Source: Collinsella ureilytica (GTDB lineage: Bacteria > Actinomycetota > Coriobacteriia > Coriobacteriales > Coriobacteriaceae). From it: DNA of 64,000 nucleotides. The position numbers were made by a program, and so were the translations under genes. A model generated the notes under the pieces. That model worked only from the letters and a program-made list of their open reading frames with translations, had not been told where the DNA came from and did no database searches. How positions within the stretch are numbered: the stretch's first letter is position 1; the number at the start of each line of letters is the position of its first letter. Below, one piece after another: positions 52,210-61,865 of this stretch. Location: NCBI RefSeq assembly GCF_019795105.1, contig NZ_JAIMFO010000004.1:1-64000 (forward strand), given 5' to 3'.

Positions 52210-52974
52210 TTACTGATAATCAAATACATCAATCCAGCTCATCAAGAACTCAGCGTCTTGATCCGGGCGCTTACGCGCAAGCTCAGAAGCAGCGATGATA
52301 GGCAGCCACTGACGAACAACCTGCATGGGCTCATCTGCCCGCTCGCAGAAAAGCTCAAGATAGGCATCGGCCTGTTGTGTATCGGTCAGCGCAAAGAGCA
52401 GATAGGTCATGGCTGCGTCAGCTGCAGGGGAGCCCTGGGTAGCGTGAGCCCAGTCACAGATAGCAAGCTCGCCATCTGCACCAACAATCACGTTCGTGGG
52501 GTTGAAGTCTCCATGGCAGACGCGGCGATGACGCTTCATGCCATCGAGGCGCTCAAGCAGGTTATAACGCTGCGTAGCATTGAGCGTGTCCAAACCATCA
52601 ATCATACGCGCATACTTGTCGCGCTGACGCGGCAAAAGTGGACTCCGGTGGGTGTGAACGTCGATCTGTAGATCTACAAAGCGCTCGAGATACTCATAGA
52701 ACTTGCTTGGATCTTCTTCCATCAGCTCAGCCAAGGTGCGTCCAGGAACCTTCTCGGTCAGAAGACCCCAACCGCCGCCTTGAACCTCAGAAACCTCAAG
52801 CACGCGCGGGCTTGCGATTCCACACTCATTAATACGGGCGAGATTTAATGCCTCGTTGAAAATGTCTGAAACGGGCTTCGTCTCATTGAACACCTTGGCA
52901 ATCTGATCGCCCAGGTCATATACCTTCTTGTTACCGCGCTCAACAATGAGCGTCTTTGTGTCTGAAAGCTGCAT
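52210..52974 (-). CDS. Aminoglycoside-phosphotransferase-fold small-molecule kinase
   Basis: A 254-residue APH/choline-kinase-fold protein. The catalytic loop is VCHGDFNPTNVIVGADGELA (HGDFNP-x-N) followed by ICDWAHATQGSPAADAAMTY (DW: metal-binding Asp), as in phosphotransferases. LLTEKVPGRTLAELM is the typical loop before the substrate site. It need not act on antibiotics; many Coriobacteria encode this type and the natural substrate is unknown. It sits directly after adhE with no terminator between, so it may be cotranscribed. ATG 52974 was chosen; 52995 (GTG) is an alternative. Confidence 0.8.
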   Translation of the reverse strand: MQLSDTKTLIVERGNKKVYDLGDQIAKVFNETKPVSDIFNEALNLARINECGIASPRVLEVSEVQGGGWGLLTEKVPGRTLAELMEEDPSKFYEYLERFVDLQIDVHTHRSPLLPRQRDKYARMIDGLDTLNATQRYNLLERLDGMKRHRRVCHGDFNPTNVIVGADGELAICDWAHATQGSPAADAAMTYLLFALTDTQQADAYLELFCERADEPMQVVRQWLPIIAASELARKRPDQDAEFLMSWIDVFDYQ

Positions 52975-53030
52975 ATCCCTCGTGTCCTTTCTCACCGACC
53001 CAAAACTGGGTTTACGGGACGATTACGATC

Positions 53031-55673
53031 CTAGACTCCGTAGGACTGGGGCTCACGGCCATAGTAGGCATCGAGGAAGAGCTCCTTGATCTCAGAGATG
53101 AGCGGGTAGCGCGGGTTAGCGCCCGTGCACTGGTCATTAAAAGCCTGCTCACACATGTCATCCAAGGTCTCCAAGAAGTATTCCTCATCCACGCCATACT
53201 CAGCAATCGTGCGCTTGACGCCGATCGTATCTTTGAGCTCTTCCAGAGCAGTAATGAAGTTCTCAAATACCTCGGCATCATCTTTGCCACCGATGCCGCA
53301 GAAGCGTGCCATCTCAGCGTAGGCTGCCAGAGCATTTGGATAGGGGTACTGCGAGAAGGTTCCCATCTTAACCGGTGCCTCAGCAGCGTTATAGCGCATC
53401 ACGCGGGTCAAGATGACAGCGTTTGCCAGACCGTGCGGGATATGGTGGAAGGCACCGAGCTTGTGAGCCATGGAGTGGTTGACTCCCAAGAAGGCGTTTG
53501 CAAACGCCATACCGGCCATGCAAGAGGCGTTATGCATGTTCTCACGAGCAACGGGATCGCCAGCACCGAACTCATAGGAGGCAGGCAGGTTCTCGAACAC
53601 GAGCTTTGCAGCCTTCATAGACAAGCCACGGGTGTAGTCGCTCGCCATGATTGAGACATAGGACTCAATCGCGTGCGTCATAACGTCAATACCTGAAGCA
53701 GCGGTGAGGCCGCGCGGAGCAGTCATGGCATTATCAACATCAACAATGGCCATATTCGGCAGCAGTGCATAGTCTGCGAGCGGCCATTTAATGCCCGTGT
53801 CCTTATCGGTAATGATGGCAAACGGCGTTACCTCAGAACCAGTACCCGAAGAGGTTGGAATGGCTACAAAGTAGGCCTTCTCCCCCATCTTGGGGAAGGT
53901 AAAGACACGCTTGCGGATGTCCATGAAGTCCATGGCCATATCCTCAAAGTTAGCCTCTGGATGCTCATACATCATCCACATGATCTTACCGGCGTCCATA
54001 GCAGAGCCGCCACCGACAGCCAAGATGACATCAGGCTCGAAAAGACGCATCTGCTCAGCACCGCGACGAGCACACTGCAGTGAAGGATCAGGCTCGACAT
54101 CATAGAAGCAATCATGTGCGATACCCATCTGGTCAAGTTTGGCCTCAATGGCACGGGTATTGCCATTCTTAAAGAGGAACTGGTCAGTCACAATAAAGGC
54201 GCGCTTCTTACCCATGACCGAGCCCAGCTCATCGAGGGCAACCGGCATGGAGCCCTTCTTGAAGTAGACCTTCTCAGGGGCGCGGAACCACAGCATGTTC
54301 TCGCGGCGAGCAGCCACGGTTTTGATGTTCAGCAAGTGCTTCACCCCAACGTTTTCGGAGACGGAGTTGCCGCCCCAAGAGCCGCAGCCCAGCGTGAGGG
54401 ACGGAACCATACCAAAGTTGTACAGGTCGCCGATACCGCCCTGAGAAGAGGGGGTATTGATCACAATACGGCAGGCCTTCATAACATCTTGGAAACGCTC
54501 AATCTTTTCGGTATGAGCCGGGTTGACATACAAAGATGCGGTGTGACCCGGTCCTCCGGCAAGTACGAGGTGCTCAGCCTTTTGAACAGCCTCTTCATAC
54601 GTAGCTGCGTGATACATTGCAAGCACCGGTGAGAGCTTCTCGTGGCTAAAGACCTCCTCGTTGGGATCGGTCGAGGTCACCTCAGCGATTAAGATCTTGG
54701 TCTTGGGGTTCACCTCAATACCGGCAAGCTCTGCAATCTTTGCTGCAGGCATACCGGGAATGCGATGATCAAGGGCACCATTTTTGAACATGGCCTCGCG
54801 AAGACCCTCAAGCTCAGCACCGGGCTTCACGAAATAGCAGCCACGACGCTCAAACTCAGCCTTCACTTCATCATAGATTGAATCAAGGGCGGTAACCGAC
54901 TGCTCAGAGGCGCAAATCATGCCGTTGTCAAAGGTCTTAGAGTGAATGATTGAGTTCACAGCGACCTTGATATTGGCGGAGTCATCAATAACAACCGGGG
55001 TATTGCCAGCACCAACACCCAAGGCAGGCTTGCCGCTTGAGTAAGCTGCACGCACCATACCCGGGCCGCCCGTAGCAAGAATGATATCCACATCGCGCAT
55101 CACGGTATTGGTGAGCTCAATGGAAGGCGTATCCACCCAACCAATGATCTCCTCAGGAGCTCCAGCAGCTACTGCAGCATCCAGGACAACCTTCGCAGCG
55201 GCAATGGTGCACCGAGCTGCTGCAGGATGCGGGGAGATGATAATGGCGTTTCGAGTCTTTAATGAGATGAGCGTCTTAAAGATTGCCGTAGACGTAGGGT
55301 TGGTCGTAGGAATGACCGCTCCTACGATACCGATCGGCTCGGCAACCTTGGTGATGCCCAAAGCCTCATCGTGCTCAATGACACCGCAGGTCTTCGTATT
55401 CTTATATGCGTTGTAGATGTACTCAGCGGCGTAGTGATTCTTGATCACCTTATCCTCAAGGATGCCACGACCCGTCTCCTCAACGGCCATGCGCGCCAAA
55501 GGAATACGCTGCTTGTTGGCAGCAAGTGCTGCCTCGTAGAAGATCTTGTCCACTTGCTCTTGGGTAAAGCTTGCGAACTCCTGCTGGGCTGCACGCATAC
55601 GCTCGAGTTTTGCCTCGAGCACCTCAACCGTATCGACGATCTCGGGTGCGGCTGCCGCTTTCTTTCTCGCCAT
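53031..55673 (-). CDS. adhE: Bifunctional acetaldehyde-CoA/alcohol dehydrogenase
   Basis: An 880-residue AdhE that reduces acetyl-CoA to ethanol via acetaldehyde. The N-terminal aldehyde-dehydrogenase half has GIVGAVIPTTNPTSTAIFKT and the catalytic Cys in DNGMICASEQSV. The C-terminal iron-dependent alcohol dehydrogenase has VILAVGGGSAMDAGKIMWMM and the iron-binding NHSMAHKLGAFHHIPHGLAN. Full length. AAGGAG precedes the ATG. The enzyme assembles as spirosomes in other bacteria. The upstream region has several operator-like repeats. Confidence 0.97.
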   Translation of the reverse strand: MARKKAAAAPEIVDTVEVLEAKLERMRAAQQEFASFTQEQVDKIFYEAALAANKQRIPLARMAVEETGRGILEDKVIKNHYAAEYIYNAYKNTKTCGVIEHDEALGITKVAEPIGIVGAVIPTTNPTSTAIFKTLISLKTRNAIIISPHPAAARCTIAAAKVVLDAAVAAGAPEEIIGWVDTPSIELTNTVMRDVDIILATGGPGMVRAAYSSGKPALGVGAGNTPVVIDDSANIKVAVNSIIHSKTFDNGMICASEQSVTALDSIYDEVKAEFERRGCYFVKPGAELEGLREAMFKNGALDHRIPGMPAAKIAELAGIEVNPKTKILIAEVTSTDPNEEVFSHEKLSPVLAMYHAATYEEAVQKAEHLVLAGGPGHTASLYVNPAHTEKIERFQDVMKACRIVINTPSSQGGIGDLYNFGMVPSLTLGCGSWGGNSVSENVGVKHLLNIKTVAARRENMLWFRAPEKVYFKKGSMPVALDELGSVMGKKRAFIVTDQFLFKNGNTRAIEAKLDQMGIAHDCFYDVEPDPSLQCARRGAEQMRLFEPDVILAVGGGSAMDAGKIMWMMYEHPEANFEDMAMDFMDIRKRVFTFPKMGEKAYFVAIPTSSGTGSEVTPFAIITDKDTGIKWPLADYALLPNMAIVDVDNAMTAPRGLTAASGIDVMTHAIESYVSIMASDYTRGLSMKAAKLVFENLPASYEFGAGDPVARENMHNASCMAGMAFANAFLGVNHSMAHKLGAFHHIPHGLANAVILTRVMRYNAAEAPVKMGTFSQYPYPNALAAYAEMARFCGIGGKDDAEVFENFITALEELKDTIGVKRTIAEYGVDEEYFLETLDDMCEQAFNDQCTGANPRYPLISEIKELFLDAYYGREPQSYGV

Positions 55674-55945
55674 TCGGATCTCCTTCTGTCGCTTCGAAGG
55701 GCTACAACCTCAAGATAACTATACGAAGCAAAGATGAACGGTTGATAGATCTCGGTGAACGGTTTATATATTTTGAATCGTTTCAATATCATTTACGCAG
55801 GTAGAACCCTACCCCGTAAGAAATGAAAAGTGTGAAACCATATAAAGCACACATTAGAACAAGCACCTTGGGGCGTTTTTGAAGCAAAAAATGGCTGGTC
55901 ATGGACATCAAATACAATTGAAACGCTTCACTTTATGTAGTCGAC
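55674..55945. promoter_or_regulatory. adhE regulatory region
   Basis: The 272-base gap contains three sets of repeats: direct TGAACGGTT copies at 55735-55743 and 55756-55764 (21-base period); two inverted-repeat elements TTGAATCGTTTCAA (55773-55786) and TTGAAACGCTTCAC (55918-55931); and TGTGAAACC with GCACAC at 55831-55851. The AACGCTT core is like CcpA/LacI-family sites and TGTG-x-CACA like Rex sites; both are loose matches. No firm -35/-10 pair could be picked. Confidence 0.5.
55735..55764. repeat. Direct repeats TGAACGGTT upstream of adhE
   Basis: Two exact 9-base copies with starts 21 bases apart, i.e. two helical turns, lie 60-90 bases upstream of the adhE start. The geometry fits a cooperative DNA-binding regulator or response regulator. 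Confidence 0.55.
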
Positions 55946-56599
55946 TCATTCATTTCTAAAGAGCCAGCAGATCAAGCGTCCTTCGTGACAGGTAATACGT
56001 GCCGCTCCCTCGATGATATTTGAGATGCCAATGTCTTCCAGCAGCCCGCAGGTACGCTGATGAAGCTCCCAGCGCATGCCTGTCTCTGTCACCGTATTAG
56101 TAAGCGCAAGCGGCATGAAGGAAAATGTCCGTCCTCGCATGTCTTCTGAAATCTCCCAGCACTCGCCTGCGCGCAGCATCCGGCCTTCAAAGCTGTCCTC
56201 TACAAGCTCAACAGAACCTTCCCATGAAGCCAGCTGCCCAATGACGCAGAGTGCATGATCTGGCCGACCCCCCACCAAACGACTCGCGCAAATCGTAGCG
56301 TTCGACCAGCGATGAGCAATGGCTCGCAGCGCGAGCGTTAGGTCGGAATAGTCTTTTGCTGTTGCGTAACGCTCGATTATCCAAGAGCCTCCGTCTCGCT
56401 CAACTCGCTCCAAAACAGCACTGGCCTCAGCGCTCACCGAGTCTGCATCTCCGCAAAAAAGATCAGGCTCAAGACCTGCATGCAAGATAGCGTCCAGCCC
56501 TCCATCAACTGCGACAATATGATCGGCATGTTTCGCTGCCTCAATAAGATCGGAACCACGAGCACCCTCAGGGGAGCCACCTACAAGCAAGATACGCAC
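55946..56599 (-). CDS. Thiamine pyrophosphokinase
   Basis: A 217-residue thiamine diphosphokinase that makes thiamine diphosphate from thiamine and ATP. Motifs: VAVDGGLDAILHAGLEPDLF (Asp-Gly-Gly, then GDADSVSAE), ATAKDYSDLTLALRA and VGGRPDHALCVI, all of the TPK catalytic domain; the C-terminal thiamine-binding domain has SFMPLALTNTVTE. I start at GTG 56599 (GGAGAG upstream; RILLVGGSP is the family opening), although the frame is open to 56854. It is divergent from glgB. Confidence 0.85.
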   Translation of the reverse strand: MRILLVGGSPEGARGSDLIEAAKHADHIVAVDGGLDAILHAGLEPDLFCGDADSVSAEASAVLERVERDGGSWIIERYATAKDYSDLTLALRAIAHRWSNATICASRLVGGRPDHALCVIGQLASWEGSVELVEDSFEGRMLRAGECWEISEDMRGRTFSFMPLALTNTVTETGMRWELHQRTCGLLEDIGISNIIEGAARITCHEGRLICWLFRNE

Positions 56600-56848
56600 T
56601 ACACTCTCTCCGTTCCAAGTTTGAGCCATCACACGGTTTCTGTTTCCAGAATAGGACAAGCCCTTTTTCGTTCTTTTGTCAAGAAGTAATCCCTGTGTAA
56701 CGTCTAGCGTTATATTTCGACCGTCCCGGGTCTTGAGGCGACCGTTCACCGCGTAGCGTGATACATTCATGAGGGGGCTTTTGCTCGCAGCCATACAAAT
56801 GGCAAATCTTTTCTCCGACGGCATAAACGCCGCAGGAATTAGATAAGA
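56600..56848. other. Divergent intergenic region thiamine kinase-glgB
   Basis: No gene is supported. The frame of the thiamine kinase stays open across it, which I treat as chance. On the minus strand there is a TTGACA without a good -10. No strong promoter for glgB is visible; glgB has no clear ribosome-binding site at 56849. Confidence 0.4.
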
Positions 56849-59281
56849 ATGCAAGCTCTCACGTTCGTATCGAACCGGGGGATTGATGGGGTTGATACCG
56901 TGAACATCTCCGCACAGCAGCGTCTCGGCTCCGCACAGCAGCGTCTCGGCTCCGCACAGCAGCGCATTACCGACGACGATATCTACCTATTTCGCCAAGG
57001 AAGTTGGCAGCGTGCCTGGGAAAAGATGGGCGCTCACCAAGCAGTCATTGATGGTGAAGCAGGTTGGCTTTTCCGCGTATGGGCTCCAGATGTTCGATCT
57101 GTCTCAGTTGTTGGTGAGTTCAACGGCTGGAATGGTGACACCGCGCCCATGTCCCCCATTGCAGATAGCGGACTGTGGGAAGCCTTTGTTCCGGGAGCAC
57201 AAGCAGGTCAGCTCTATAAGTATCTTATTGAAACCGATACTGGAAAGCTCCTGCACAAAGCTGACCCCTATGCATTTTACTCAGAGCAAGCACCTGGTAC
57301 CGCCTCGGCATTGTGGTCGCTTGACGGTCACACCTGGAACGATCATGCCTGGATGCGCAAGCGCAAAAAAACGCAGCTCCTGAGTATGCCACTCAATATT
57401 TATGAGGTACATCTTGGCAGCTGGAAGCGGCATGGTAATGAGCCTCAGGGTGAGCCGCGAGCTGATGGTACCTGGCCAGGTCCGGGAGACCCTTTCCCCG
57501 CGCAACGCGGCACGTGCTATACCTATGAGGATCTCAGCCGTGAGCTGGTTGAATACGTAGTGGATATGGGCTATACCCATATTGAAATCATGCCAATTAG
57601 CGAACACCCCTTTGATGGTTCATGGGGCTATCAAACAACGGGCTATTTCTCTGCCACCTCCCGCTACGGTACCCCTCAGCAACTCATGGCCTTTATTGAT
57701 GCCTGCCATGCTGCTGGCATCGGGGTCATCATGGACTGGGTACCCGGGCATTTCTGTGCAGATGAGCAGGGACTTTCATCATTTAATGGTCACATGCTCT
57801 ATGAGCAAGGCATCCATCCCAACTGGGGTACTCACAAGGTCGATTTTGGCCGTGGTGAGGTAGTAAGCCTCCTGCTCTCCAATGCCTTGTTCTGGACTGA
57901 GCTGTTCCATCTTGACGGCATCCGTGTTGATGGTGTCTCAAGCATGCTCTATATGAACTTTGGTGTCGATAACCCGGCCGATAAGGTCTTTAACCACCTC
58001 GGCACGGAAGAAGACTTGGATGCCTCAGCCTTTTTGCGCCGCGTAAACTCAGCTATGGGGCGTGAGCACCCCGATGTGTTAATGATCGCAGAAGAGTCGA
58101 CTGCCTGGCCGCTCGTTACCTATCCACCTGAGGATGGTGGCTTGGGCTTTCATCTTAAATGGGACATGGGTTGGATGAACGACACCCTTTCCTATATGCA
58201 GACTGACTTCCCTTGGCGCCCCGGCGCTCATGGCCTGCTCACCTTCTCCATCATGTATTCGTTCAACGAGAACTTTGTTTTGCCACTCTCCCACGATGAG
58301 GTGGTAAACGGAAAATGCTCCCTCATCCAGCGCATGCCGGGCGATCAATGGCGTCAGTTCGCGGGACTTCGCACCTTGGCGCTCTATCAGATGACTCACC
58401 CCGGAGCAAAGCTCAACTTTATGGGCAATGAGATTGGCCAATACATTGAGTGGCGCTATTACGAGTCAATCCAGTGGTTCTTGGCCGATGAGTTTCCCTT
58501 GCATCATGACCACCAAGTCTTTTGCCGCGAACTGAATCACCTCTACACGGCTCAGCGCGCGCTTTGGGAACGCTCCTACACACAAAACGGCTTTGAATGG
58601 ATTAATGCTGATGACTCTGAAAAGTCAGTCATTAGCTATATCCGCAAAGGCGAGCGACCTCAAGACGACCTGCTTGTCATCATTAACTTCACGCCCGCCT
58701 ATTACGAGCGCTTCCGGGTCGGTGTTCCCACACCTGGAAAATGGCGTCAGGTCTTCAATTCAGACGAAGAGCGCTATGGCGGCTCAGGCAAAACTAATTC
58801 ACGACCGTGCGTAAGTGTTGAGGAGTCTTCAGACGGGCTTGAGCATTCAATTCTTCCCTGCTTGCCACCGCTTGCTGGTCTTGTCTTTCGTCGCGTACAA
58901 CCCCGCGCCCAGGCAGGATCTGCTACTAAGACGAGCTCAAAGCGTCAAAGCGCAAGCCAGCGCGACCGGTCAGCACAATTATTGAAGGCTGCGAGCCCAG
59001 GCTCAAAAACCAACACGTCTCATTCTAAGGCTCAAAAGAGTACCGCTCATACGCGGACGGCGAGTTCAAAAGCAGCTACAGCGAGCGTAAAGAAATCTAC
59101 GAGCACAAAGAAGGCTTCCGCTACACCCGCGAAACAAAGCCAAGACACAAAGACTTCTACAGCTGCTACCAAGCAGGCTGTGCGTACCAAAAAGACTGCA
59201 TCAGCTCGACCCTCGTCAGCTGCACGCATAAAAAAGTCCACGCCAGCGCCCAGCCAATCTCGGCCCAAGCGCTCGAGCTAA
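56849..59281 (+). CDS. glgB: 1,4-alpha-glucan branching enzyme with basic C-terminal tail
   Basis: An 810-residue branching enzyme that forms alpha-1,6 branches in glycogen. After an odd N-terminus with a tandem repeat (SAQQRLG), the CBM48 domain (about 60-160, FRVWAPDVRSVSVVGEFNGW) and GH13 core follow: MGYTHIEIMPISEHPFDGSW, FHLDGIRVDGVSSML (nucleophile Asp), MIAEESTAW (acid Glu) and LPLSHDEVVNGK (Asp). The core ends about residue 680. The last 130 residues are Lys/Ala/Ser/Thr-rich with 31 Lys+Arg and 2 Asp, like histone H1 or AlgP tails. GTG 56900 is an alternative start with GGGG upstream. Confidence 0.94.
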   Translation: MQALTFVSNRGIDGVDTVNISAQQRLGSAQQRLGSAQQRITDDDIYLFRQGSWQRAWEKMGAHQAVIDGEAGWLFRVWAPDVRSVSVVGEFNGWNGDTAPMSPIADSGLWEAFVPGAQAGQLYKYLIETDTGKLLHKADPYAFYSEQAPGTASALWSLDGHTWNDHAWMRKRKKTQLLSMPLNIYEVHLGSWKRHGNEPQGEPRADGTWPGPGDPFPAQRGTCYTYEDLSRELVEYVVDMGYTHIEIMPISEHPFDGSWGYQTTGYFSATSRYGTPQQLMAFIDACHAAGIGVIMDWVPGHFCADEQGLSSFNGHMLYEQGIHPNWGTHKVDFGRGEVVSLLLSNALFWTELFHLDGIRVDGVSSMLYMNFGVDNPADKVFNHLGTEEDLDASAFLRRVNSAMGREHPDVLMIAEESTAWPLVTYPPEDGGLGFHLKWDMGWMNDTLSYMQTDFPWRPGAHGLLTFSIMYSFNENFVLPLSHDEVVNGKCSLIQRMPGDQWRQFAGLRTLALYQMTHPGAKLNFMGNEIGQYIEWRYYESIQWFLADEFPLHHDHQVFCRELNHLYTAQRALWERSYTQNGFEWINADDSEKSVISYIRKGERPQDDLLVIINFTPAYYERFRVGVPTPGKWRQVFNSDEERYGGSGKTNSRPCVSVEESSDGLEHSILPCLPPLAGLVFRRVQPRAQAGSATKTSSKRQSASQRDRSAQLLKAASPGSKTNTSHSKAQKSTAHTRTASSKAATASVKKSTSTKKASATPAKQSQDTKTSTAATKQAVRTKKTASARPSSAARIKKSTPAPSQSRPKRSS
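56909..56964 (+). repeat. 21-bp in-frame tandem repeat in glgB
   Basis: Two exact 21-bp units (TCCGCACAGCAGCGTCTCGG + C) at 56909-56929 and 56930-56950 plus a 14-base partial third copy encode SAQQRLG twice and SAQQR. Copy number could vary by slippage without changing frame. Confidence 0.92.
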
Positions 59282-59341
59282 GACTGAGCTTTTGTATCTA
59301 TTCACCAGACGGGTCGCGAAAGCGCCCCCAGAGAGGAATCC

Positions 59342-61768
59342 ATGACCACGATCTTTCAAGACAAAGAGCAGTTTATTGATGAGTACCGCCTCGTGGTAAA
59401 AGCCTTCACAGGCAAGAGCTTTGAGGAGGCTGGAGCAACTGATCGCTACCAAGCACTCGCTCGCCTCATCGCCGGACATGCTCGCGATATAGCTTCAGAG
59501 AGCTTTACCGAGAGCAGCCGCAAGCATAAGAAGCGCGTCTATTACTTCTCAATCGAGTTTTTGATTGGACGCTTGCTTGATAACTATCTGCTGAACTTTG
59601 GCATTCGCGATCTTGTAGCCGAGGCACTTGCCGACATGGGCGCTGACTTAGATGAGCTCTGCGAGCTCGAGCCTGATCCGGCTCTTGGAAATGGTGGATT
59701 GGGACGCCTCGCGGCATGTTTTCTAGATTCTATGGCACATGAAGGCATTGCGGGCTATGGCAATGGTATGCGCTATCGCTATGGCTTGTTCAAGCAAGAG
59801 ATTGTAAATGGCCGCCAGCATGAGGTTGCCGACGAGTGGCTTTCCGGCGGATACCCCTGGGAAGTTCGTCGCCAAGATCGCGCTGTACGCATTGGATTTG
59901 GCGGACACGTTGTTACTCGCGAGAAAAATGGACGACAGGTCTATTCCGTTGAAGGGGCAAGTGAGGTACTTGCTGTTCCGTACGATATTCCTGTTGTAGG
60001 CTTTGGCGGTAAGACCGTTAATAAGCTGCGCGTGTGGAGCGCTGAGCCTGCAGAAGAGCATTTTGATCTTGAGACCTTTAACCATGGCGACTACGCCCGC
60101 GCCGATGCTGATCGAGCCAACGCTGAGGCAATTAGTGCCATTTTGTACCCCAATGACCAGGGTGAGCACGGACGTCTTTTGCGCCTGAAGCAGGAGTATC
60201 TCTTTGTTGCAGCCGGTATTTCGAGTCTCTTGCGTACCTATCGCGAGGAATATGGTTCTGATTGGGCACATCTGAGCGATCGTGTTGCAATTCACACCAA
60301 CGATACCCATCCGGCAATGTGCGGCCCTGAGCTCATGCGCGTCCTGCTTGATGAGGAAGGCCTTGAGTGGGATGAAGCGTGGGAGATTGTCACAAAGACT
60401 GTCTCATTTACCAATCACACGATTTTGCCCGAAGCACTTGAGCGCTGGCCAATTGATACCTTTAGCCGACTGCTTCCTCGAATCTACCAAATCATTGAAG
60501 AGATCAACCGCCGCTGGGCTGAATCCTTTGATACCGCAGCCGAGGGCTGGCAAGAGCACTTCCGCAACACCGCAATTCTTTGGGATGGCGAGGTGCGTAT
60601 GGCCAACCTGTCGGTCATCTGCAGCCATTCCATTAACGGTGTCGCAAAGCTTCATACCGAGATTTTGGAAAGCACGGTACTGCGCGATTTCTATGCGCTC
60701 ACGCCTAAGAAATTCAATAATAAGACCAACGGCATCTCCCCAAGACGTTTCTTAGCTGAAGCAAATCCGGGCTATGCTTCCCTCATCAGCTCTGCCATCG
60801 GTACCGGCTGGCTCGATGATGCCTCAGAGCTTGAGCGCCTCCTCCCCTTTAAACAGGATGCAGCCTTCTTAGAAAAGGTTGGGGCTACCAAGCTTGAAAA
60901 CAAGGCACGCCTCGCTCGCTACGTCAAGCGCGAGACCGGCCTCGTTATTGACCCGGCTTCAATTTTTGATGTTCAGGTTAAGCGCTTCCATGCCTATAAG
61001 CGCCAGCTCTTAAATGTTTTTAAGGTCATTGATCTGTATCAGCGCCTCACGACCGATCCTAACACGACGATTGAGCCAACCACCTTCATTTTCTCAGGCA
61101 AGGCTGCGTCGAGTTATACCTTCGCAAAGGAAGTTATTCGTCTCATCAACTCAGTTGCCGACGTGGTCAATAAGGATCCGCGTGTCAACGAGCTGATCAA
61201 GGTGTGCTTCATCCCCAATTTCCGTGTTTCAAATGCCCAGCTCATCTATCCTGCTGCTGAGATCTCTGAGCAGATCTCAACCGCTGGCAAAGAAGCCTCA
61301 GGCACATCAAACATGAAGCTCATGATGAATGGTGCATTAACCTTAGGCACCCTTGATGGAGCAAATATCGAGATTGTCGATCTTGCGGGTAGAGAAAACG
61401 AGGGCATCTTTGGCCTGACCAAGCCAGAAGTGCAAGAGCTCAAGGATAAGGGCAACTACCTTGCTTGGGATCTATTAAATGACGATCCTGAGCGTCTCGG
61501 CCGTGTCGTAGGCTCACTCACCGATGGCACCTTCTCTAAACTCTCTGGTGGATTTGAATCCATCCGTAATGAGGTCATGATCAATAACGATCCCGACCTG
61601 GTCTTACTCGACTTCCACTCCTATGTGGATGCTTTTGAAAAACTCAATCATGATTGGGCAAACCGCACGCTTTGGAACCGCCGCGCTCTGCATAACACGG
61701 CAATGTCTGGTTGGTTCTCAAGCGACCGAACTATCCGTGAATACCGCGACGAAATCTGGGGTGCATAA
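59342..61768 (+). CDS. glgP: Glycogen/maltodextrin phosphorylase
   Basis: An 808-residue phosphorylase that cuts glucose-1-phosphate from glycogen ends. Landmarks: EPDPALGNGGLGRLAACFLD (early), YGLFKQEI and the PLP lysine in EASGTSNMKLMMNGALTLG, then DGANIEIVDLAG. AGAGGA precedes the ATG. It follows glgB by 60 bases and is probably in the same operon; glgC comes 97 bases later. Confidence 0.96.
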   Translation: MTTIFQDKEQFIDEYRLVVKAFTGKSFEEAGATDRYQALARLIAGHARDIASESFTESSRKHKKRVYYFSIEFLIGRLLDNYLLNFGIRDLVAEALADMGADLDELCELEPDPALGNGGLGRLAACFLDSMAHEGIAGYGNGMRYRYGLFKQEIVNGRQHEVADEWLSGGYPWEVRRQDRAVRIGFGGHVVTREKNGRQVYSVEGASEVLAVPYDIPVVGFGGKTVNKLRVWSAEPAEEHFDLETFNHGDYARADADRANAEAISAILYPNDQGEHGRLLRLKQEYLFVAAGISSLLRTYREEYGSDWAHLSDRVAIHTNDTHPAMCGPELMRVLLDEEGLEWDEAWEIVTKTVSFTNHTILPEALERWPIDTFSRLLPRIYQIIEEINRRWAESFDTAAEGWQEHFRNTAILWDGEVRMANLSVICSHSINGVAKLHTEILESTVLRDFYALTPKKFNNKTNGISPRRFLAEANPGYASLISSAIGTGWLDDASELERLLPFKQDAAFLEKVGATKLENKARLARYVKRETGLVIDPASIFDVQVKRFHAYKRQLLNVFKVIDLYQRLTTDPNTTIEPTTFIFSGKAASSYTFAKEVIRLINSVADVVNKDPRVNELIKVCFIPNFRVSNAQLIYPAAEISEQISTAGKEASGTSNMKLMMNGALTLGTLDGANIEIVDLAGRENEGIFGLTKPEVQELKDKGNYLAWDLLNDDPERLGRVVGSLTDGTFSKLSGGFESIRNEVMINNDPDLVLLDFHSYVDAFEKLNHDWANRTLWNRRALHNTAMSGWFSSDRTIREYRDEIWGA

Positions 61769-61865
61769 GGGCTGAGCGCTCGACTCCAGATCAGATCGCC
61801 TGAGTGAAAGGACGCGAACAACAGGAGGAACACCATTCGAAAAGGTACGAGAGAGGAAGGCTCCG

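Noticed and set aside
56600-56854. Long N-terminal extension of the thiamine kinase
   Set aside because: No family similarity; GGAGAG and the usual ILLVGGSP opening favour 56599.
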